64,000 bases of DNA from MWBF01 sp964614645 (GTDB lineage: Bacteria; Chloroflexota; Anaerolineae; CG2-30-64-16). The position numbers and the translations under genes are program-made. The stretch lies in NCBI GenBank assembly GCA_964614645.1, contig CAZTMA010000001.1, positions 61,304-125,303 of the forward strand. Direction: 5' to 3'. This document shows, piece after piece, positions 49,701-55,331 of the stretch. The number at the start of each line of letters is the position of its first letter. Positions within the stretch are counted from its first letter, which is position 1. The notes beneath the pieces were generated by a model. That model was not told where the DNA came from. It searched no databases and saw only the letters and a list, made by a program, of their open reading frames with translations.

Positions 49701-50318
49701 AGCGCGGTGGGCCATGACCAGCTCGTCGTCGATCATTGCCCGGATGTCCTCGTCGGCCAGCTCCTCGATCTTGTTCAGCTCGTGGCTCGTGCGGAAGCCG
49801 TCGAAGAAGTGGACGAAGGGCACGCGGGCTTCGAGGGTGGAGGCCTGCGCGATGAGCGCCAGGTCCATGACCTCCTGGACGCTGTTGGAGCAGAGCATCG
49901 CCCAGCCGGTCGAGCGACAGGCCATCACATCACTGTGATCGCCGTAGATGGACAGTGCATGGGTGGCAACCGCGCGAGCCGAAACATGAAACACCGTCGA
50001 GGTCAGCTCGCCGGCTATCTTGAACATGTTCGGGATCATCAGCAGGAGACCCTGCGAAGCGGTAAACGTGGTCGTCAGCGAGCCGGTTTGCAGCGCGCCG
50101 TGGACTGCGCCAGCGGCGCCACCTTCCGACTGCATTTCTACAACCAGCGGCACCGTGCCCCAGAGATTCTTCCGGCCCTGGGCGCTCCAGGCGTCCGCCC
50201 ATTCACCCATGTTCGAGGATGGGGTGATGGGGTAGATCGCGATGACCTCGTTGGTCTTGTGTGCGACGTGAGCGGCTGCTTCGTTGCCGTCAATCGTCAC
50301 GATATGGCGTTCAGGCAT
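46776..50318 (-). CDS. nifJ: pyruvate:ferredoxin (flavodoxin) oxidoreductase, single chain
   Basis: An 1180-residue enzyme that converts pyruvate and CoA to acetyl-CoA, CO2 and reduced ferredoxin under low oxygen. Order is standard: pyrimidine-binding domain (IYPITPSSNMGEWADAWSAQG), domain II, the gamma-like region (HFTVGIVDDVTHTSL), two [4Fe-4S] ferredoxin motifs (CIQCGKCAFVCPHA and CTGCGLCVEACPAK), the proximal cluster region (FSGACSGCGETPYVK) and the thiamine diphosphate site (GGDGWAYDIGYGGLDHVL...VLDTQVYSNTGGQ). It would take pyruvate produced by the purine route or from sugars. GGAGG lies before the ATG. A long open frame on the other strand is a shadow. Confidence 0.96.
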   Translation of the reverse strand: MPERHIVTIDGNEAAAHVAHKTNEVIAIYPITPSSNMGEWADAWSAQGRKNLWGTVPLVVEMQSEGGAAGAVHGALQTGSLTTTFTASQGLLLMIPNMFKIAGELTSTVFHVSARAVATHALSIYGDHSDVMACRSTGWAMLCSNSVQEVMDLALIAQASTLEARVPFVHFFDGFRTSHELNKIEELADEDIRAMIDDELVMAHRARGLTPEKPVIRGTAQNPDVFFQTREASNPYYSAVPGIVQAQMDKFAGIVGRQYRLFDYYGAPDAERVIIIMGSAAETAQATVDWLIAQGEKVGLLKVRLYRPFSIEHFIASLPPTVKIVATLDRTKEPGSAGEPLYQDVATAIVESGASFRVIGGRYGLASKEFTPAMCKAVYDNMAQATPKNHFTVGIVDDVTHTSLDVDPTFNIEPANMVRALFYGLGADGTVGANHNSIRIIGTETPNSAQGFFVYDSKKSGSTTTSHLRFGPQEIHAPYLIQSANFIAIHQWVFVERYNVLPMAEQNAVFLLNSPYGTDEVWDQLPRSMQQQIIDKNLRFFVIDAYKVAKDTGMGVRINTIMQTAFFAISGVLPRDEAIDKIKESIRKTYGRRGDAVVQQNFAAVDHTLAHLYEVHYPRQVTSKIEMPPIVNENAPEFVKNVTAPIMAGLGELLPSSMLPADGTWPTATTQWEKRNIALEIPVWDPSICIQCGKCAFVCPHAAIRTKVYPPETLAGAPETYKAVDYKSRDLPGMKYTVQVAPEDCTGCGLCVEACPAKNKSEPRLKAINMAPQPPIRFTERDNFAFFLDLPELDRTLLAPNNVKNSQLLQPLFEFSGACSGCGETPYVKLLSQLFGDRAIVANATGCSSIYGGNLPTTPWSVNKEGRGPAWSNSLFEDNAEFGLGFRLTLDKQAEFAAELVQSHRDVLGDELADALLNADQSTERGIADQRASVAAVKERLANVGEPWAQQLRTLADTLVKRSVWIVGGDGWAYDIGYGGLDHVLASGRKVNVLVLDTQVYSNTGGQSSKATPRAAVARFAAAGKPLPKKDLGAIAMSYGSIYVAQIAMGANDAQTVRAFLEAEAYPGPSLIIAYSHCIAHGINMTKGLNQQKLAVDSGAWPLYRFNPLLAEQGQNPLTLDSKAPKIPLKDYIYNETRYSALARSDEERAEMLLKLAQADVEKRWKQYEQLAGIATTPEK

Positions 50319-50462
50319 TTTTTATCCTCCGAACGGTGAGAAAGGTGGTTCGGTCGTATACGTTGCGATAAGTCCTACGAACGTGGGATCGCACGTGGAG
50401 AGGCTCCCCGTTCGATACAGGGGGCTGATCCGCAGCGGTCCGGGGTATACTCCGCTTGCGCG

Positions 50463-50493
50463 AAAAACCGGACCCGACGGGGCCGGATCCGGT
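50463..50493 (-). terminator. intrinsic terminator-like hairpin upstream of nifJ
   Basis: Read on the minus strand, a 9-bp stem (ACCGGATCC with GGGTCCGGT, one T-G pair) is followed by a run of five T. It is about 145 bases before the nifJ ATG, with no minus-strand gene within 960 bases upstream. It may be an attenuator in the leader or simply the end of transcription from the importer operon at 51457. Confidence 0.55.
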
Positions 50494-50655
50494 ACTGGCT
50501 GATATAGGACCTGTCAAGCTAAGGATACGATAGCACTTAATGGGGCATGAGGGTATGATGGAAGTCATAGTGGGGGAACCCACGGCATCGCAGAGAAGCC
50601 CAATCAGAAATCGGTTTTTGACGCTGTGCGTTCGCGTGAGGCCGCTAAGAATTGA

Positions 50656-50684
50656 TTGACACTAGCTCCCCTCTGTGCTATACT
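50656..50684 (+). promoter_or_regulatory. promoter of the AbrB/PIN module
   Basis: A perfect TTGACA (50656-50661) and TATACT (50679-50684) lie 17 bases apart, the best promoter in the window. The transcript would start near 50691. Confidence 0.8.
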
Positions 50685-50708
50685 CCTTACATCTAAACAA
50701 TTGTAAGG
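50685..50708. promoter_or_regulatory. inverted repeat at the antitoxin leader
   Basis: CCTTACA (50685-50691) and TGTAAGG (50702-50708) are perfect arms around ten AT-rich bases. The left arm is at the transcription start and the right arm contains the AAGGAG ribosome site, so it could be the operator for autoregulation by the antitoxin. Confidence 0.6.
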
Positions 50709-50715
50709 AGACGGT

Positions 50716-50976
50716 ATGGATACAGGAACTTTGACGTCAAAAGGACAGATCACTATTCCTGCAGCCGTGCGTGCCGCATTGGACCTGAGCACTGGTGACA
50801 GGCTCATTTTTGTGGTTGAAGGCGAGCGGTTGATTGTGACCCCGGTGCGCCGGAGGCGACTGTCCGAATTGCGCGGTGCGTTTCCTGCGACCCGGCCTTT
50901 TCCTGGTGCCGGAGAAGTGCGGGAAGAGGTTGGTCAGCAGCTTGGTGCAGCCCTTGAACGGGGCGGTGACGAATGA
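50716..50976 (+). CDS. AbrB/SpoVT-family antitoxin
   Basis: An 86-residue protein with a swapped-hairpin DNA-binding domain at residues 5-50 (LTSKGQITIPAAVRAALDLSTGDRLIFVVEGERLIVTPV). The C-terminal part (about 55-86, FPATRPFPGAGEVREEVGQQLGAALERG) should wrap the toxin. AAGGAG lies five bases before the ATG. Its stop overlaps the toxin start by ATGA, the usual coupling of such pairs. It probably represses its own promoter through the inverted repeat at 50685-50708. Confidence 0.9.
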   Translation: MDTGTLTSKGQITIPAAVRAALDLSTGDRLIFVVEGERLIVTPVRRRRLSELRGAFPATRPFPGAGEVREEVGQQLGAALERGGDE

Positions 50977-51386
50977 CAGTCGCATACGTCGATGCCAACG
51001 TCATTCTCCGTTTCCTGGTGGGGGACCCGCCGGACATGGCTGAGCGAGCCGCCACGCTGATGCAAGCGGTTGAGCAAGGCGAGGTGACCTTGCGCGTCGA
51101 TGAGATCATCGTGGCAGAGGTAGTCTGGGTGTTGAGCTCCTTCTACAAATACAAGGCGCAGGAAATCGTGCCCAGATTGCTTGAGTTTCTGTCGCAGGAT
51201 GGCGTTGAGGTAGAGAACAGCATCTTTTCGGCATTGGTGCTTTACGGGAGTAAAGGGATCGACTTCGTAGACGCGTTGCTCGCCGCACGCATGCAGCGCT
51301 CTGGCATACGTTACGTCTTTAGCTTTGACAGGCATTTTGATCGCGTTACGGGTCTTCAACGCCTGGAGCCTGGCGCCGCCCTTTGA
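50973..51386 (+). CDS. PIN-domain ribonuclease toxin (VapC-like)
   Basis: A 137-residue PIN nuclease. The four acidic metal-binding positions are visible: Asp7 in AYVDANVILRFL, Glu in VDEIIVAEVVWVL, Asp in GIDFVDALLAARM and Asp in FSFDRHFDRV. VapC toxins cut tRNA or rRNA. The module is intact and lies alone between nifJ and the second importer on the opposite strand from its neighbours, suggesting a separate arrival. The 3' flank has degraded copies of two repeat families. Confidence 0.9.
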   Translation: MTVAYVDANVILRFLVGDPPDMAERAATLMQAVEQGEVTLRVDEIIVAEVVWVLSSFYKYKAQEIVPRLLEFLSQDGVEVENSIFSALVLYGSKGIDFVDALLAARMQRSGIRYVFSFDRHFDRVTGLQRLEPGAAL

Positions 51387-51456
51387 ACAGTCAGAAACTC
51401 GTATTCTGGGAGAAAACGGGTTTCTGAGTTCTCTGTGTCCTCTGTGGCAAACCCCG
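51387..51456. repeat. degraded repeat composite after the toxin gene
   Basis: A worn AGAAAC..GTTTCT palindrome (about 51390-51424) runs into one end of the CACAGAG-type element (TCTCTGTGTCCTCTGTGGC, about 51427-51445). It lies between convergent genes. Confidence 0.55.
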
Positions 51457-52416
51457 TCAGCTCTTCCTCTCCCCCCTGACGTACGGCAGGCCGAGCGCGG
51501 CCGGCGCGCCCACCCGCTTGCGCACAGACTCCAGCCAGGTAATCAGCACGAGGACGAAGATGGTGAACGCGTAGGGCAGCATCCCCAGGAACGCGGCAGG
51601 GATGGTCGTGCCCGCGGCCTGCATGCGGAACTGGATGGCGTTGATCCCGCCGAACACCAGCGCGCCGAGCACCGCGCGGCCCGGGTCCCAGGTGGCAAAG
51701 ATGACCAGTGCTACGGCAATCCACCCGCGGCCGCCGGTCAGGTTTTCCGTCCAGCCGGGCGTGTAGCTCAGGCTCAGGTGCGCGCCGCCCAGCCCCACCA
51801 GCATCCCACCGATAATCGTGTAGAGGTAGCGCGTGCGGTAGACGTCGATGCCCTTGGCATCCGCGGTCTGCGGGCTCTCGCCCACCGCGCGCAGGTGCAG
51901 GCCGGGCCGCGTGCGGTAGAGGTAGAGCGCAGCCAGCGGCACGAACAGGAACATGATGTAGACGAGCAAATCCTGCTGGAACAGCGCCCGCCCCACCACC
52001 GGCAGGTCGCTCAAGCCGGGGATGGGCAGCCGCTCGAAGCGGGGGCCGACCAGGCCGACGAGCGGCTTGCTCTCCGGCCCCAGCCGCTGACCCAGGAAGC
52101 TGGACAGCCCGGTGCCGAAGATGGTGAGCGCCAGGCCGGACACAGTCTGGTCCGCGCGCAGCGACACGGTCAGCACGGCATGGATGAGGGCCATCAGCCC
52201 GCCGACGGCCATCGCGACGATCACGCCCCACCACAGGCTCCCCGTGTGATACGCGGCCGCGAACCCCGACATCGCGCCCATCAGCATCGTGCCTTCCAAC
52301 CCCAGGTTGAGCACGCCCGAGCGCTCCGTATAGATTTCTCCGATCGTCGCGAAGACAAGCGAAGTTCCGGCGCGAATGGTGACGGCCAGGATGGAAGTAA
52401 TGAGTGCTAAGTCCAT
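51457..52416 (-). CDS. nucleoside ABC importer permease (YufQ type), second system
   Basis: A 319-residue BPD_transp_2 permease. The N-terminal TSLVFATIGEIYTERSGVLNLGLEGTMLMGAMSGF and the coupling loop HLRAVGESPQTADAKGIDVYRTRY are family hallmarks. Eight or more hydrophobic helices. It is the last gene of the second importer operon, 51 bases after the other permease. Compared with the first importer's equivalent permease it is clearly homologous but not a recent copy, so the two systems may carry different substrates. Confidence 0.92.
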   Translation of the reverse strand: MDLALITSILAVTIRAGTSLVFATIGEIYTERSGVLNLGLEGTMLMGAMSGFAAAYHTGSLWWGVIVAMAVGGLMALIHAVLTVSLRADQTVSGLALTIFGTGLSSFLGQRLGPESKPLVGLVGPRFERLPIPGLSDLPVVGRALFQQDLLVYIMFLFVPLAALYLYRTRPGLHLRAVGESPQTADAKGIDVYRTRYLYTIIGGMLVGLGGAHLSLSYTPGWTENLTGGRGWIAVALVIFATWDPGRAVLGALVFGGINAIQFRMQAAGTTIPAAFLGMLPYAFTIFVLVLITWLESVRKRVGAPAALGLPYVRGERKS

Positions 52417-52461
52417 GTTTGCGCTTTCAGGATGCCTTGATTGCCAATCCAGACTCGCCAG

Positions 52462-52480
52462 GGCCGATCAACGATCGGCC
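52462..52480. repeat. GGCCGATC hairpin at a permease stop codon
   Basis: Perfect 8-base arms 52462-52469 and 52473-52480 with loop AAC. The stop of the upstream permease is inside the stem, and the protein's last residues (AVADRAVADR) are a short duplication of this sequence. Confidence 0.6.
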
Positions 52481-53592
52481 ACTGCACGATCTGCTACGGC
52501 ACCACCGGTCGAACGAGTGCGGATGAAGCGGATGCGGTACTGGGTCAGGATTTCGCCGCCGAGCACGAGAAACAGGATGATGCCTTGGAGCACGAGCGCA
52601 ACCGATGCGGGCAGCCCCATCGTAATCTGAATCTGGTCGCCGCCGACGAGCAGCCCGGCCATCAGGATGGCCACCACCAGCACGGCCCAGGGGTTGAGCT
52701 TTGCCAGCCACGCGACGATGATGGCTGTGTAACCGTAGCCCACCGTCACGCCCTTCTGCAGGCGGTGCGAGATGCCCGCGACCTCGGCCATGCCTGCGAG
52801 CCCGGCCAGCCCGGCCGACAGGAGCATCACCAGGATGATGTTGCGTGCGGTGCTGATTCCTGCGTATCGGGCTGCAGTCGGGTTCTCGCCGATGACGCGA
52901 ATCTCATACCCCCACTTAGTACGCGACAGGATCAGCCAGAGAAACACGGCGGCAACGATGGCGATGACCAGCCCCAGGTGCACGCGCGTATTTGCAAAGC
53001 GCGGCAGCCAGGAAACTTCGGGGAATTCCGCCGTCCCGGGGAAGCCGTAGCCCTGCGGGTCCTTCCATGGGCCATAAAACAGGTGCTCGATCCACAGGAT
53101 GGCGATGTAGTTCATCATCAGCGTCGTGATGATCTCGTTGACGCCCACCCAGGCTTTGAGCACCGCCGGGATGATGCCCCAGGCCGCGCCCGCGATGAAC
53201 CCCGCTACGATCACCAGGGGCAGCGCCAGCCCAGGCGGGAAGTGCGGCACGATGAACAGGGCCGTGCCCGCCGCGCCGAATGCGCCCATCGCGAGCTGCC
53301 CTTCCGCGCCGATGTTCCAGAACAACATGCGGAACGCAATGGATACGCCCAGCCCGGTCAGCATCAGGGGAATCGCCTTGACAAGGGTCTCGGAGACCGC
53401 GTAGCGCGTGCCGAATGCACCGACGAGCATGGCCCCGTAGGTCTCGAAAGGATTGGCCCCGGCCAGCGCCAGGAGGATGCCGCCGAGCACCAGCGCCAGG
53501 AACAGCGAGAGGATCGGGACCGCGAACGCGGCCGCACGGGAGCGTTCGAGCCGCTTTTCTAAACGTATCTTTGATACGTCGCGTAGGATCAT
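52468..53592 (-). CDS. nucleoside ABC importer permease (YufP type), second system
   Basis: A 374-residue permease with NPFETYGAMLVGAFGTRYAVSETLVKAIPLMLTGLGVSIAFRMLFWNIGAEGQLAMGAFG and coupling loop GYEIRVIGENPTAARYAGISTARN. The N-terminal 25 residues are basic and cytoplasmic (RDVSKIRLEKRLERSR). Its ATG overlaps the ATPase stop by ATGA. The C-terminal repeat AVADRAVADR is not a normal end and seems to derive from the local hairpin repeat at 52462-52480. Confidence 0.92.
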   Translation of the reverse strand: MILRDVSKIRLEKRLERSRAAAFAVPILSLFLALVLGGILLALAGANPFETYGAMLVGAFGTRYAVSETLVKAIPLMLTGLGVSIAFRMLFWNIGAEGQLAMGAFGAAGTALFIVPHFPPGLALPLVIVAGFIAGAAWGIIPAVLKAWVGVNEIITTLMMNYIAILWIEHLFYGPWKDPQGYGFPGTAEFPEVSWLPRFANTRVHLGLVIAIVAAVFLWLILSRTKWGYEIRVIGENPTAARYAGISTARNIILVMLLSAGLAGLAGMAEVAGISHRLQKGVTVGYGYTAIIVAWLAKLNPWAVLVVAILMAGLLVGGDQIQITMGLPASVALVLQGIILFLVLGGEILTQYRIRFIRTRSTGGAVADRAVADR

Positions 53593-55148
53593 ACGTCCTT
53601 CCCTGCCATTCCCTTCCCTGCCATCATCAGCCCAATGTGGCTGATGTCGGCATTGTCAGCGGCGACCGTGCCCATCAGCCGGCCATCGTACATCACCGCA
53701 ATCCTGTCGCTGATCGCGAGCAGCTCGTCCAGATCTTCGGAGATGAGCAGAATGGCTGCGCCCGCGTTGCGCTGGTCGATCAGCAGCTTGCGCACCGACT
53801 CGGTTGCGCCGACATCCAGCCCGCGCGTCGGATGCACCGCCACGAGCAGGGGCTCACGCTTACCCGCGCCGTTGCTGTGTCCGGCGCCCGCAGTAATCTC
53901 ACGGGCCAGGATGACGCGCTGGAGGTTGCCGCCGGAGAGCAGGCGCACGGGGGTGCTCGCGCTCGGCGCGCTGATGCCGAAACGTTGAATCAGGTCACGC
54001 ACGTACGAGCTGATGGCCGGCCGGCTGAGGAACGCACCGCGCGCCAGCGGCGCCTGCCGGTAATCCTTCAGGATGGTGTTGTCGGTGATCGACAGGTTGC
54101 CGGCCAGCCCCATGCCCAGTCGGTCCTCCGGCACATGGCTGACGCCGCCGTCGATCATGCGCCGTGGAGAGTTGTTGGTGACCGGCGCGCCGTGCAGCCG
54201 GATGCTGCCGCTGCGCGCCTTGCGCAGGCCCGTCACGACCTCCGCCAGCTCGCGTTGGCCGTTGCCCGCAACGCCTGCGATGCCCAGGATTTCGCTGGCA
54301 CGAATCTCCAGCGCCAGGTCGCGCAGCGCAGGCAAGCCCTTGTCGTTCAGCGCGTTGAGGCCCTCCACTTCCAGCACCACATCACCCGGCGGACAGCACT
54401 CCTTTTCCGTCGTGAACAGCACCTCGCGGCCGACCATCAGGCGCGCCAGCTCCGCATCGTTGGTTTCGGCCGGCGCGAGCGACCCGACGACGTGTCCGCC
54501 GCGCAGGACGGTGACACGGTGCGCGGCGTTGAAGACCTCGCTCAGCTTGTGGGTGATGAAGATGACGGCCTTGCCCTCGGCGGCCAGGTGGCGGACGGTT
54601 TCGTAAAGCTGTTCCGCCTCTTGCGGGGTCAGGACGGCGGTCGGTTCATCGAGGATCAGGATATCCGCTCCGTGATAGAGCGCCTTGAGGATTTCGACGC
54701 GCTGCTGCTCACCGACAGAGAGTTGCCAGATTTGTGCGTTTGGGTCGACGGCCATGCCGTAACGTTCGGCCATCGCCGCGATTTTGCGTGCCACCCCGGT
54801 CATGTCCAGCCAGAAACGTGGCTCAGCCAGACCGAGGATAATGTTTTCCGCAACGGTCTGCGACTCGACCAGCATAAAGTGCTGGTGCACCATGCCGATG
54901 CCGTGAGCGATGGCGTCGCGCGGGGAGCGGAAGGTGACGGGCTTACCGTGTATGAGGATTTGCCCTTCATCGGCCCGGTATAACCCGGCCAGGATGTTCA
55001 TCAGGGTGCTCTTGCCCGCGCCATTTTCGCCGAGCAAGGCATGGATTTCACCGCCCGCCACGCGCAGGTCAACCTGGTCATTTGCCAGCACGCCGGGGAA
55101 GCGTTTGACGATGCCGCGCATTTCGACGGCGGGCGGATTTTCGGCCAC
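53589..55148 (-). CDS. nucleoside ABC importer, tandem ATPase, second system
   Basis: About 519 residues with two ABC domains: Walker A GENGAGKSTLMNIL, signature LSVGEQQRVEIL, Walker B ILILDEPTAVL in the first, and degenerate GVAGNGQRELAE with LLSGGNLQRVILAREI in the second. I choose the GTG at 55146-55148, six bases from AGGAG; the frame runs on to 55187, but that part is translated from a CACAGAG-type repeat. A short Gly/His-rich insertion (TAGAGHSNGAGKREP) lies after the second signature motif. Overlaps the permease start by ATGA. Confidence 0.9.
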   Translation of the reverse strand: MAENPPAVEMRGIVKRFPGVLANDQVDLRVAGGEIHALLGENGAGKSTLMNILAGLYRADEGQILIHGKPVTFRSPRDAIAHGIGMVHQHFMLVESQTVAENIILGLAEPRFWLDMTGVARKIAAMAERYGMAVDPNAQIWQLSVGEQQRVEILKALYHGADILILDEPTAVLTPQEAEQLYETVRHLAAEGKAVIFITHKLSEVFNAAHRVTVLRGGHVVGSLAPAETNDAELARLMVGREVLFTTEKECCPPGDVVLEVEGLNALNDKGLPALRDLALEIRASEILGIAGVAGNGQRELAEVVTGLRKARSGSIRLHGAPVTNNSPRRMIDGGVSHVPEDRLGMGLAGNLSITDNTILKDYRQAPLARGAFLSRPAISSYVRDLIQRFGISAPSASTPVRLLSGGNLQRVILAREITAGAGHSNGAGKREPLLVAVHPTRGLDVGATESVRKLLIDQRNAGAAILLISEDLDELLAISDRIAVMYDGRLMGTVAADNADISHIGLMMAGKGMAGKDV

Positions 55149-55171
55149 GGGGGGCTCCTGTTTGAATAGGT

Positions 55172-55317
55172 TAGCCACAGAGGTCACAGAGGCAACAGAG
55201 GAGTTTTGCTGTCACGGGTTTTCCAGGTTTGCACTGATAATCCCCAAAATGGTCTCCAATCAGCGCCGATCCGTGGCAGAGACTTAATCTCTGTTTGCTC
55301 TGTGCTCTCTGTGGCTA
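55172..55317. repeat. CACAGAG-type palindromic element, intergenic copy
   Basis: The same 11-base termini TAGCCACAGAG/CTCTGTGGCTA as the copy inside Mo subunit 1 bound a 146-bp segment between the BMP lipoprotein and ATPase genes. The interior differs, so the family is defined by its ends. It takes the place of the intercistronic hairpin in the other importer operon. Confidence 0.75.
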
Positions 55318-55331
55318 TCTCCGTTGCCCGG

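Larger units (their letters stand above)
50319..50715. other. 397-base regulatory region between nifJ and the toxin-antitoxin pair
   Basis: Holds the nifJ leader with the terminator-like hairpin (50463-50493), a short CCCC/GGGG stem near 50406-50424, and the toxin-antitoxin promoter. The stretch 50500-50650 shows nothing I can name. Confidence 0.5.

Noticed and set aside
47370..50339. A 989-codon open frame on the strand opposite nifJ
   Set aside because: Antisense to a full-length, motif-complete nifJ. Long antisense frames are expected in GC-rich coding sequence, and the translation has no recognisable domain.
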